A stretch of 20,411 nucleotides of DNA from CAZXNF01 sp050741255 (lineage in GTDB: Bacteria > Pseudomonadota > Gammaproteobacteria > Burkholderiales > SG8-41), in contig JBOIEQ010000071.1 of the NCBI GenBank assembly GCA_050741255.1, positions 1 to 20,411 on the forward strand, read 5' to 3'. Below, in pieces: positions 7,456 through 14,283 of this stretch; the first letter of the stretch is position 1; each line of letters opens with the position of its first letter. The position numbers were made by a program, and so were the translations under genes. The notes beneath the pieces are model-generated. The model had not been told where the DNA came from. It saw only the letters and a program-made list of their open reading frames with translations, and ran no database searches.

Positions 7456-7487
7456 GGTTGGAACGGACGCATTGGCGCCGTTCAACC
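7456..7487. terminator. Possible bidirectional terminator between converging genes
   Basis: Stem GGTTG(G)AACGG (7456-7466) pairs with CCGTTCAACC (7478-7487) with one bulged base and an 11-base loop. It lies between the stop of the DGQHR gene (7422) and the stop of the minus-strand HAD gene (7525). Only interrupted T-runs follow on the plus strand (GATTGTTTGTACGTTTG, including a tandem TTTGTACG repeat at about 7497-7512), so it is a weak candidate. Confidence 0.35.
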
Positions 7488-7524
7488 TGCCGATTGTTTG
7501 TACGTTTGTACGGGCGGTGCCCGC

Positions 7525-8232
7525 TCAGCAGCCGGTTTGCTCCGCGAGGTCGAGGAAGCCCTCCGCGTTGTAGGTATAGCGCGCTTCGGAGGCGAGGTCC
7601 TGGTTGGTGTTGCGGCCATGCTCGTGCGGGCGCTTGATGAACGCGGTCTTCAGGCCGTATTTCGCGGCGGCATCGAGATCGTGCTTGTGCGAGGCGACCA
7701 TCATCACTTCTTCCGGCTTCAGGTTCAGCAGGTCGGCGGCACCCAGGTAGACCTTGGGGTCGGGTTTGTAGGCCTGAAAGTTGTCCGAGGACAGCACGCA
7801 GTCCCAGGGCAGCCCGCCGAACTTCGCCATGTCCACGAGCAGTCCGATGTTGCCGTTGGACAGCGTGGAGATGATGAACCTGGACTTCAGGCGCTTCAAC
7901 CCGCGCACCACGTCCGGCCAGGGCTTCAGGCGGTGCCAGACGAGGTTCAGGTGCGCCTTCTCGTCCTCCGTCAGGGACGTCACCTTGAACTTGGCGAGCA
8001 CCTCTTCGAGGATGCGGCGGTGGATCACATCGATCTTCTCGAAGGGCGCCTCGCCGCGCGCCACGCGGTCCATCGCCGGCCGGTAACCGGCGCGCCAGGT
8101 CTTGGCGAACTTGTTGGCGTTGATGCGTAGGCCTTTCGCCTGCGCCAGCGCGCGCACTTCACGGGCGACGGAGCCGTGCCAGTCCACCACGGTGCCGAAT
8201 ACGTCGAAGGTCAGGGCTTTGATGGCGGTCAT
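7525..8232 (-). CDS. Haloacid dehalogenase-like hydrolase, type II family
   Basis: 235 residues. The ATG at 8232 is chosen because GGAGGAG lies about 8 bases upstream and it gives the family N-terminus MTAIKALTFDVFGTV. HAD motif I is D10-V-F-G-T14 (nucleophile D10, the same number as in L-2-haloacid dehalogenase), motif II S125 in TLSNGN, motif III K156 in AYKPDPKVY, motif IV D185 in VASHKHDLDAAAKYGL. The usual L-DEX motif SSNxWD is replaced by ASHKHD, so an Asn that orients the catalytic water in true L-2-haloacid dehalogenases is His here. The fold and hydrolase class are secure; the substrate is not, and dehalogenation should not be assumed. A terminator-like hairpin sits just upstream of its ribosome site. 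Confidence 0.88.
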   Translation of the reverse strand: MTAIKALTFDVFGTVVDWHGSVAREVRALAQAKGLRINANKFAKTWRAGYRPAMDRVARGEAPFEKIDVIHRRILEEVLAKFKVTSLTEDEKAHLNLVWHRLKPWPDVVRGLKRLKSRFIISTLSNGNIGLLVDMAKFGGLPWDCVLSSDNFQAYKPDPKVYLGAADLLNLKPEEVMMVASHKHDLDAAAKYGLKTAFIKRPHEHGRNTNQDLASEARYTYNAEGFLDLAEQTGC

Positions 8233-8260
8233 GGTGCGTCTCCTCCGGTCTGCGGGAATG

Positions 8261-8285
8261 AAAACCCCCGCCCGCGGGCAGGGGT
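8261..8285 (-). terminator. Rho-independent-type terminator downstream of the Rid gene
   Basis: Read on the minus strand, a strong GC stem (ACCCCTGCCCG / CGGGCGGGGGT, one mismatch) is followed directly by TTTTC. It lies about 70 bases after the Rid stop codon (8356) and only about 30 bases before the HAD start (8232). It would separate the two genes, or act as an attenuator for the HAD gene if that gene relies on read-through. Confidence 0.6.
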
Positions 8286-8310
8286 GTGATGCCATGCAAA
8301 GTCTCTCAAT

Positions 8311-8335
8311 GGATCCCGATTTTCATCGGGATGAC
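8311..8335. repeat. REP-like stem-loop (ATCCCGA / TCGGGAT)
   Basis: Perfect 7-base stem 8313-8319 and 8326-8332 around a TTTTCA loop, flanked by GG before and GAC after. Read on the minus strand it begins GTCATCCCGATG, a form of the dispersed GTCATTCCCGC...GCGGGAAT stem-loop common between genes in many proteobacteria. Its spurious translation (VIPMKIGIH) resembles the well-known false peptide VIPAKAGIQ from that repeat. A single copy is seen here, between the Rid stop and the terminator. Confidence 0.6.
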
Positions 8336-8355
8336 TATCCGCAGGGCGCGGACGG

Positions 8356-9081
8356 TCATTTCGCCGCGATGCACATGATTTCGACGAGCGTGTCCGGCGA
8401 GCCGAGCCGGGCTTCGACGGTGGCGCGCGCCGGCAGGTTCTTCGGGTCGATCCACTTGAGCCAGGCTTCGTCCATCTTCGGCTTGTCGCGCATGTCGTTC
8501 ACGTAGCAGGTCGCGGTGAGCAGCTTGGCCTTGCTGCTGCCGGCGCCGGCGAGCAGGGCGTCGATCTGCTTCAGGATGTCCTCGGTCTGGCCCTTGGCGT
8601 CCAGCTTGAGGTTTTCCGACACCTGGCCGGCGAGATAGAGCACGCCGTTGTGTTCGACCATGTCGCAGAGTTTGCCCATGGGGTTGGTGCGTACGATGTT
8701 GCTCATGCCTGCTCCTTGTTGACTGGCCGCGGATGAGGTTGCGGCGATAACCATGATTTCGACGAGCGTCTGCGGGTTGCCGAGCAGTGTTTCCACGGTG
8801 GCGCGGGCCGGCAGGTTCTTCGGATCGACCCAGGCGAGCCAGGCCTCGTCCATGCCGGGTTTGACGCGCATGTCCGACACGAAGCAATTGACCGAGAGCA
8901 GGTGCGACTTACTGCTGCCGGCTTCCGCCAGCGCGGCGTCGATCTGTTTCAGGATGGCGGCGGTCTGGCCTTTCGAATCGGGCGCCGCTTCCGCGGCGGT
9001 GGTGCCGGCGATGTAGACGCGGCCGTCGGCGACGACGGCGCGCGACAGCTTGCCGCTTGAACCCATGCGTTTGATGGTCAC
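8356..9081 (-). CDS. Tandem Rid (YjgF/YER057c/UK114) protein: two Rid domains fused in frame
   Basis: 241 residues from GTG 9081 (GGGAG eight bases upstream). Two complete Rid domains: residues 1-118 and 126-241, joined by a short SAASQQGAG linker. Both copies share the blocks GQTxxILKQIDAxLAxAGSSK, DEAWLxW and DPKNLPARATVE; R93 and R219 (in PARATV) correspond to the arginine that binds the substrate carboxylate in RidA-type imine/enamine deaminases. Rid proteins clear reactive enamines or act on related keto/imino intermediates, normally as trimers of single domains. No stop separates the domains, yet AAGGAG sits five bases before an internal ATG (8706), so the second domain may also be made alone (116 residues). 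The alternative is two genes whose intervening stop has been lost. Divergent from the CoA-lyase cluster. Confidence 0.85.
   Translation of the reverse strand: MTIKRMGSSGKLSRAVVADGRVYIAGTTAAEAAPDSKGQTAAILKQIDAALAEAGSSKSHLLSVNCFVSDMRVKPGMDEAWLAWVDPKNLPARATVETLLGNPQTLVEIMVIAATSSAASQQGAGMSNIVRTNPMGKLCDMVEHNGVLYLAGQVSENLKLDAKGQTEDILKQIDALLAGAGSSKAKLLTATCYVNDMRDKPKMDEAWLKWIDPKNLPARATVEARLGSPDTLVEIMCIAAK
8704..8717 (-). promoter_or_regulatory. Internal ribosome-binding site and start inside the fused Rid gene
   Basis: On the minus strand AAGGAG (8717-8712) is followed after five bases by ATG (8706-8704), which begins MSNIVRTNP, a normal Rid N-terminus. The same bases encode the linker QQGAG of the upstream domain. 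This is a better ribosome site than that of the full-length start, so separate production of the second domain is plausible. Confidence 0.55.
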
Positions 9082-9121
9082 TCCGGAGGCTCCCTTGGAT
9101 GCGGTGAACGAAAAGGGCGCT

Positions 9122-9150
9122 ATTTTGCGGCGGAACGCAGCGAACGGCAA
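9122..9150 (-). promoter_or_regulatory. Candidate sigma-70 promoter for the Rid gene
   Basis: On the minus strand TTGCCG (9150-9145), a 17-base spacer and CAAAAT (9127-9122) lie about 40 bases upstream of the GTG start. Each hexamer matches four of six consensus bases. This is a sequence-based guess. Confidence 0.35.
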
Positions 9151-9168
9151 ACAGCGGCCGCACCGCGT

Positions 9169-9210
9169 TTGACGGACCGGCTTGACGAACCTCTGCGCAG
9201 CCGCTATTCC
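9169..9210 (+). promoter_or_regulatory. Candidate promoter with direct repeat TTGACGRACC upstream of the lyase gene
   Basis: TTGACGGACC (9169-9178) and TTGACGAACC (9182-9191) are direct repeats with a 13-base period. The second TTGACG could serve as a -35, with TATTCC (9205-9210) as -10 after exactly 17 bases, about 60 bases before the start of the HMG-CoA-lyase-like gene. The repeat could equally be an operator overlapping the promoter. Confidence 0.4.
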
Positions 9211-9271
9211 TAGCGCTCGCATTTGATCCCCGCCGGCGGCAGCACGTCGGGGGACACCGAAGGAGGCAAAC

Positions 9272-10222
9272 ATGGATACGACCCGGGCCATCGACGTTCT
9301 GGTGAGCGAAGTGGGGCCGCGCGACGGCCTGCAGAACACCAAGCAGTTCATGCCGACCGACTACAAGAAGCGCTGGATCAGCGCGGCCGCCGCTGCGGGC
9401 CTGCGCGAGATCGAGGTGTGCTCCTTCGTGCCGCCGAAACTGATCCCGCAGATGATCGACGCCGACCAGATCGTCGCGCACGCGCTGACGATTCCCGGCC
9501 TCACGGTCGCGGTGCTCGCGCCCAACCTCAAGGGCAGCCTGCGCGCGATGGCCGCCGGCGCCCACAAGATCACGCTGCCGATCTCCGTCAGCCACGCGCA
9601 CAGCCTGTCGAACGTGCGCAAGACGCCGGACGAGGCCGTGGCCGAAGCCGCGCGCATCTGCGACGCGCGCGACGAACTGCCGAAGGACCGGCGGCCGAAG
9701 ATCGAAGCGGGGCTGTCCACCGTGTTCGGCTGCACCATCCAGGGCGAAGTGAAGGAAAGCGAAGTGGTGCGGCTCGCCATCGCCTGCGTGGAAGCCGGCT
9801 GCGATGAAATCGGTTTGGCGGATTCGGTGGGCTACGCCAATCCGGCGCAGATCCGGCGCGTCTACCGGCAGGTGCACGCCGCGGTGGGCGATCGCCTCGC
9901 GGGCCTGCACCTGCACAACACACGCGGCTTGGGGCTCGCCAATGTCGTGGCCGGCCTGGAGGAGGGCGTGCGCACCTTCGATGCCTCGCTCGGCGGACTC
10001 GGCGGCTGCCCGTTCGCACCCGGCGCGACCGGCAACATCGTCACGGAAGACCTGGTGTTCATGCTTGAATCCATGGGGCTGCGAACCGGCATCGATCTCG
10101 AGAAGCTGGTGGCGATCCGCAAACTGGTCGCGGAAGGCATTCCCGGCGAACCACTCTACGGCTATATGCCGACGGCGGGCGTCACCAAGGGCTTTGTTTC
10201 CGCGGGCACGCAGGGCAACTGA
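9272..10222 (+). CDS. Hydroxymethylglutaryl-CoA lyase family enzyme
   Basis: 316 residues, typical for the family; strong AAGGAGG before the ATG. TIM-barrel lyase that cleaves 3-hydroxy-3-methylglutaryl-CoA, or a related 3-hydroxyacyl-CoA such as citramalyl-CoA, by retro-Claisen reaction. Seen: GPRDGLQN with R17 and D18 (catalytic Arg, metal Asp), HLHNTRG with metal ligands H213 and H215, and the signature GGCPFAPGATGN with C246 and N255. The residue after the second metal His is Asn where many members have Asp. The gene lies first in a plus-strand run with a CoA-transferase, receptor, DUF4387, AtuA, SMP-30 and dehydrogenase genes, which suggests the substrate is an activated branched or hydroxylated dicarboxylate. 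In leucine or terpene catabolism this family gives acetyl-CoA and acetoacetate, but no acyl-CoA carboxylase is present here. Confidence 0.92.
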   Translation: MDTTRAIDVLVSEVGPRDGLQNTKQFMPTDYKKRWISAAAAAGLREIEVCSFVPPKLIPQMIDADQIVAHALTIPGLTVAVLAPNLKGSLRAMAAGAHKITLPISVSHAHSLSNVRKTPDEAVAEAARICDARDELPKDRRPKIEAGLSTVFGCTIQGEVKESEVVRLAIACVEAGCDEIGLADSVGYANPAQIRRVYRQVHAAVGDRLAGLHLHNTRGLGLANVVAGLEEGVRTFDASLGGLGGCPFAPGATGNIVTEDLVFMLESMGLRTGIDLEKLVAIRKLVAEGIPGEPLYGYMPTAGVTKGFVSAGTQGN

Positions 10223-10233
10223 AAAGTTTTTTC

Positions 10234-10342
10234 AGCCGCAGATACACGCAGATAAACGCAGATAAGTCAGGCAAAAAAGAAACTGCCGATATGTATCGTA
10301 TATTCATGAAGTATCCACGTTTATCTGCGTGTATCCGCGGCT
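10234..10342. repeat. Long inverted repeat with GCAGATAMAC decamers
   Basis: Arms 10234-10258 and 10318-10342 are 25 bases each and complementary at 24 positions, separated by 59 bases. The left side continues as three tandem decamers starting GCAGATA (GCAGATACAC, GCAGATAAAC, GCAGATAAGT). T-runs flank both outer edges (TTTTTT before, CTTTTT after). It fills most of the 144-base gap between the lyase and CoA-transferase genes and would form a large stem in the transcript. It resembles a dispersed CGCAGAT-type repeat seen in other bacterial genomes; dispersal cannot be shown here. Confidence 0.85.
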
Positions 10343-10366
10343 AAGCTTTTTCTGGAGTTTTCGAAA

Positions 10367-11551
10367 ATGAATCAAGCGCTCCCTCTCCAGGACATCCGCG
10401 TCGTCGAGTTCGTGCATGTCGTCATGGGTCCGACCTGCGGATTGGTGCTGGCCGACCTCGGCGCCGAGGTGATCAAGATCGAGCCGCTCGACGGCGACCA
10501 TACGCGCAAGCTCACCGTGTCGGGCTCGGGCTTCTTTCCGACCTTCAACCGCAACAAGAAGAGCTTCGCGGTTGATCTCAAGTCGCCGGAGGGCAAGGAC
10601 GCGATCCTGAAGCTGGTCGCGGGCGCGGACGTGGTCACCGAGAACTTCCGGCCGGGCGCGATGGACAAGCTGGGTTTTGGATACCAGGATCTCAGCATCC
10701 TGAAACCGGGCCTCATCTACTGTTCGCTGAAAGGCTTTCTCAACGGGCCGTATGAACACCGCGCGGGGCTCGACGAGACGGCGCAGATGATGGGCGGCCT
10801 CGCCTACATGACGGGTCCCAAGGGCCGGCCGTTGCGCGCGGGGGCGTCGGTCAACGACATCATGGGTGGCGTGTTCGGCGCCACGGCGATTATCGCGGCG
10901 CTGCTGGAGCGCACCACCACCGGCCGTGGCCAGCACGTGAAGAGCGCACTGTTCGAGAACTGCGCTTTTCTCATGGGCCAGCACATGACCGAAGGCTTCA
11001 TGACCGGCAAGCCGGTGGTGCCGATGCCCGACCGCATTCGTGCGTGGGCGGTGTACGACACCTTCAGGACGAGCGATGACGAACTGGTGTTCGTCGGCGT
11101 CGTCACCGACACGCAATGGAAGATCTTCTGCGACGCGTTCGGCTTGCAGGACCTGCTGGCCGATCCGTCGCTCAAGACCAATCCGCAGCGCGTCGAGCAG
11201 CGCTCGCGCATCATTCCCATCGTGACGAAGATCTTCGCCGGCATGACCAAGCCGGAGGCGCTGGCCCAATGCGAGGCGCTCGGGCTGCCGTACGCGCCGA
11301 TCACCAAGCCCGAGGACCTCTTTACCGATCCGCACCTGGTCGCCTCCGGCGGCCTTGCCGACATCACGCTCATGAACGGCGTGAAGACGCAGGTGCCGGT
11401 CCTGCCGATCGAAATGGACGGCCGCCGCTTCCGCACGCGGCTCGACCTGCCGAAGGTGGGCGAGCACACGCGCGAGGTGCTGGCCGGGCTCGATTATTCA
11501 AAAGAAGCGATCGCAAGCCTGGAGCAGCGCGGCGTCGTGAAGTCAGCGTGA
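10367..11551 (+). CDS. CaiB/BaiF family (class III) CoA-transferase
   Basis: 394 residues, the usual family length; CTGGAG about 10 bases before the ATG. Transfers CoA between acyl-CoA and free carboxylate through an aspartyl-CoA anhydride. Family marks: MGPTCGLVLADLGAEVIKIE (20-39), NRNKKSFAVDLKSPEGK, TENFRPG (91-97), and the catalytic aspartate D136 in GLDETAQ, followed by GGLAYMTG. The central GRGQHVKSALFENCAFLMG and late LPYAPITKPEDLFTDPHL segments are also typical. Next to an HMG-CoA-lyase-like gene, the likely role is to activate a dicarboxylic or hydroxy acid (for example HMG, citramalate or itaconate, with succinyl-CoA as donor) for cleavage. Donor and acceptor are inference; the family is certain. 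Confidence 0.93.
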   Translation: MNQALPLQDIRVVEFVHVVMGPTCGLVLADLGAEVIKIEPLDGDHTRKLTVSGSGFFPTFNRNKKSFAVDLKSPEGKDAILKLVAGADVVTENFRPGAMDKLGFGYQDLSILKPGLIYCSLKGFLNGPYEHRAGLDETAQMMGGLAYMTGPKGRPLRAGASVNDIMGGVFGATAIIAALLERTTTGRGQHVKSALFENCAFLMGQHMTEGFMTGKPVVPMPDRIRAWAVYDTFRTSDDELVFVGVVTDTQWKIFCDAFGLQDLLADPSLKTNPQRVEQRSRIIPIVTKIFAGMTKPEALAQCEALGLPYAPITKPEDLFTDPHLVASGGLADITLMNGVKTQVPVLPIEMDGRRFRTRLDLPKVGEHTREVLAGLDYSKEAIASLEQRGVVKSA

Positions 11552-11585
11552 TGCCGGCGGACTGTCCGCTCAGAAGGGAAGCCTC

Positions 11586-12545
11586 ATGAAACGCTGCATC
11601 GCCATCGCCGGCGCGCTGTGCCTCGCCGGCCCCGCGCTGGCACAGAATTATCCGGCCAAGCCGGTGCGCTGGATCGCTCCGTTTCCGCCCGGCGGCGGCA
11701 CCGATCTCGTCTCGCGCGCCATGGCGGCGAAGCTGACCGAGATCTGGGGCCAGCAGGTGATTGTCGACAATCGTGCCGGCTCGGCGGGCACCATCGGCCT
11801 CGCGCAGGCCGCCAAGACGCCGCCCGACGGTTACACGATCGTGCTCGGACAGGCCGCCAACGTGGGGATCGCCCCCTCCATCTACGACAAGCTGCCGTAC
11901 GATCCGCAGAAGGACATCGTCGCGGTCACGCAGGTGATCTCCACACCGCTGATCCTCGTCTCGCACCCGTCGCTGCCGGCGAAGAACGCAAAAGACCTGA
12001 TCGCGCTGGCCAGGGCGAAGCCCGGTTTCATCACCTACGGTTCGCCGGGCAACGGTTCTCTGGGCCACCTCGCCGCGGAACTGATCAAGGTGAGCACGAA
12101 GGTGGACATGCTGCACGTGCCGTACAAGGGCGCGTCGCCCGCCATCACCGATCTCATCGGCGGGCAGATCATGATCTACGTGAGCACCATCCCGCCGGCG
12201 CTGCCGCTGATCAAGGGCGGCCGTCTGAAGGCGCTCGGCGCGACCAGCGCGGCACGCATCGCGGCGCTGCCCGCGGTGCCGACCATTGCCGAGAGCGGTA
12301 TCCCCGGTTACGAGGCGACCAACTGGTATGGCGTTTTCCTGCCCGCCGGTGCTTCGAAGGAGCTGATCGCCAAGGTGCATGCGGACAGCGTGCGCGTGCT
12401 GAAGCTGCCCGACATGCAGGAGCGCTTTGCCTCCGAAGGCGGTGATATCGTGGCGAACACGCCGGAGCAGTTCGCGGCGTTCATCGCGAAGGAAATTCCC
12501 AAGTGGGCGAAGGTCGTCAAAGCATCCGGCGCAAAGGTGGACTGA
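11586..12545 (+). CDS. Tripartite tricarboxylate transporter (Bug/TctC) substrate-binding protein
   Basis: 319 residues. Cleavable signal peptide 1-19 (ALA/QN), then the characteristic Bug N-terminus YPAKPVRWIAPFPPGGGTD, DNRAGSAGTIG, AAKTPPDGYTI, and the mid-protein HVPYKGASPAITDLIGGQI block. It captures carboxylates in the periplasm for a TctA/TctB membrane pair. No tctA or tctB lies in the window, which is common for betaproteobacteria, where orphan Bug receptors are very numerous. AGAAGGGAAG precedes the ATG. The stop overlaps the start of the DUF4387 gene by one base (TGATG), so receptor and downstream genes are translationally coupled. The ligand is probably the acid degraded by this cluster. 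Confidence 0.93.
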   Translation: MKRCIAIAGALCLAGPALAQNYPAKPVRWIAPFPPGGGTDLVSRAMAAKLTEIWGQQVIVDNRAGSAGTIGLAQAAKTPPDGYTIVLGQAANVGIAPSIYDKLPYDPQKDIVAVTQVISTPLILVSHPSLPAKNAKDLIALARAKPGFITYGSPGNGSLGHLAAELIKVSTKVDMLHVPYKGASPAITDLIGGQIMIYVSTIPPALPLIKGGRLKALGATSAARIAALPAVPTIAESGIPGYEATNWYGVFLPAGASKELIAKVHADSVRVLKLPDMQERFASEGGDIVANTPEQFAAFIAKEIPKWAKVVKASGAKVD

Positions 12546-12847
12546 TGAAACTGCTCGACATTGCCAAGGTCATCCGCAGCAAGAACGCGGGGCCGACCAC
12601 GCTCACGCTCGACCTCATGTTCAACGAGGAAGCCGGCTACCAGGCGGCCCTGAAGGCGAAAGCGCTGACCCCGGCGGCCATCGCCGTGCTGTACGGGCTG
12701 GAACCCAGCCAGGTCGAAGTCATCGCCTATCCGCCGGCGCAGGCCATCAAGATCGTGATGGACCGCAAGATCGTGGCCGGCACGCCGGGCGACCGCGATG
12801 TTTACGGGGCACAACAGCATGGACCGCTCCTTGCGGTGGAACTATGA
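12545..12847 (+). CDS. DUF4387 protein (AtuA-like ferredoxin-fold domain)
   Basis: 100 residues starting at ATG 12545, overlapping the receptor stop codon; the start is fixed by this overlap and by the family N-terminus MKLLDIAKVIRSKNAGP. The DUF4387 family is small and usually encoded beside, or fused to, AtuA/DUF1446 proteins, as here, where the next ATG overlaps this stop (ATGA). Conserved features are SKNAGPTTLTLDLMF and AIKIVMDRKIVAGTPGDRDVYGAQQH. No catalytic activity is established to my knowledge; a subunit of an AtuA complex is a reasonable inference from the coupling. Confidence 0.88.
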   Translation: MKLLDIAKVIRSKNAGPTTLTLDLMFNEEAGYQAALKAKALTPAAIAVLYGLEPSQVEVIAYPPAQAIKIVMDRKIVAGTPGDRDVYGAQQHGPLLAVEL

Positions 12848-14253
12848 ACGCCATCGACAAACTGCGCGCCGAGCTCGTCTCGCCTGCGGGCCGCAAACCG
12901 CTGCGCGCGCTGGCCGCATCGGGCCAGCTCGGTTACGGCATCCCGGAGGTCGCGCTCGCGGAAGGGCTGAAGCGCAAACCCCACTACATCGGGTGCGACA
13001 TGGGCTCGGTCGATCCGGGCCCGTATTACCTCGGCAGCGGCCAGCTTTCCACCAGTGAGGCCATCACGCGCGCGGACCTGACCAAGGTCCTGCGCGGCGC
13101 GCGGTCCATCAAGGTGCCGCTGCTGCTGGGCACGGCCGGCACCGCGGGCGCGGCGCCGCATCTCGACCAGACGCTGGCGATGGTGCGCGACATCGCGCGC
13201 GAGCACGGCCTGCATTTCCGGCTGGCCTCGATCCGCGCCGACATGCCGCGCGACCTGTTGAAGGCCGCGGTGAAGGCGAAGCGGGTGCGGGCGCTGGGCG
13301 CGATCGCCCCGCTGACCGCTGCCGAGATCGATGGCGCGTCACACATCGTCGGGCAGATGGGCATCGAGGCCTTCCAGCGCGCGCTGGAAGGCGGCGCGGA
13401 CGTCGTGATCGCCGGCCGGGCCTGCGACACGGCGGTGTTCGCGGCGGTGCCGGCGGCGCTGGGATACCCGATCGGGCCGGCGATGCACATGGCGAAGATC
13501 ATCGAATGCTGTTCGATCTGCACCATCCCGGGCGGCAGGGATGCGCTGCTGGGCACCCTGGATGGAGACGAAAAAGCAGGCTTCACCATCGACAGCATGA
13601 ATCCTATCCGCCAGGCCACGCCCATGTCGGTGGCGGCGCACAGTCTCTACGAGCAGGGCGACCCGTACCGCGTGTACGAACCCGAGGGCACGCTGCACAC
13701 GGACGGCGCCCGCTACGAGGCCGTGGACGAGCATCGCTGCCGCGTCTCCGGCGCACGCTGGGAACCGGCCACGCAGTTCACCGTCAAGATCGAAGGCTCG
13801 ACGCGGGTGGGCGAGCGCGCGGTGCTGCTGGCCGGCTGCGGCGATCCGCGCGCGATCGCGGCGATGCCGGAGATCCTCGCGAACGTGGAAAAGACGGTGC
13901 GCGAACTGGTGGCGGGCACCGTGACCGCGCCGTTTCACATCTATCCCAAGGTCTATGGCATCAACGGTGTCATCGACTGGCCCACGGCGCCGGACACGCC
14001 CGCGCGCGAGGCCTTCGTGATGGTCGAGGTGATCGCCGCGACCACCTCCGACGCGAAATCGGTGGCCACCGTGTTCAAGCAATATCTGCTGCACAACGGC
14101 TTCCCGGGGCGTATCTCCACGGGCGGCAACCTCGCGTTCCCGTTCACGCCGCCCGAGGTGATGGCCGGCACCGCCTACCGCTTCAGCGCCTACCATGTGG
14201 TCGAGGTGGATGCGCTGGAGTCCCTGTTCCCGGTGACACTGGAAGACCTCTAG
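12844..14253 (+). CDS. AtuA-like protein (DUF1446, acyclic terpene utilisation family)
   Basis: 469 residues from the ATG at 12844, which overlaps the DUF4387 stop by four bases. Family marks include YGIPEVALAEGLKRKPHYIG near the N-terminus, CDMGSVDPGPYYLGSG (49-64), LLGTAGTAGAAPHLDQTL, and ADVVIAGRACDTAVFAA. AtuA is encoded in the citronellol/geraniol (atu) cluster of Pseudomonas, but its reaction is not established and relatives occur in many non-terpene clusters. This protein has the core domain; the DUF4387-type domain that can be attached at the C-terminus is a separate gene upstream. No geranyl-CoA carboxylase gene is near, so terpene degradation is not supported. Family assignment is firm and function unknown. 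Confidence 0.88.
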   Translation: MNAIDKLRAELVSPAGRKPLRALAASGQLGYGIPEVALAEGLKRKPHYIGCDMGSVDPGPYYLGSGQLSTSEAITRADLTKVLRGARSIKVPLLLGTAGTAGAAPHLDQTLAMVRDIAREHGLHFRLASIRADMPRDLLKAAVKAKRVRALGAIAPLTAAEIDGASHIVGQMGIEAFQRALEGGADVVIAGRACDTAVFAAVPAALGYPIGPAMHMAKIIECCSICTIPGGRDALLGTLDGDEKAGFTIDSMNPIRQATPMSVAAHSLYEQGDPYRVYEPEGTLHTDGARYEAVDEHRCRVSGARWEPATQFTVKIEGSTRVGERAVLLAGCGDPRAIAAMPEILANVEKTVRELVAGTVTAPFHIYPKVYGINGVIDWPTAPDTPAREAFVMVEVIAATTSDAKSVATVFKQYLLHNGFPGRISTGGNLAFPFTPPEVMAGTAYRFSAYHVVEVDALESLFPVTLEDL

Positions 14254-14283
14254 ACTGGTGGCCCGGCCGTAAGAGGAAGTGCC

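Noticed and set aside
9272..14253. Acyclic terpene (citronellol/geraniol) degradation cluster
   Set aside because: AtuA-like and HMG-CoA-lyase-like genes are present, but no geranyl-CoA carboxylase, isohexenylglutaconyl-CoA hydratase or acyl-CoA dehydrogenase is found, so the pathway name is not supported.
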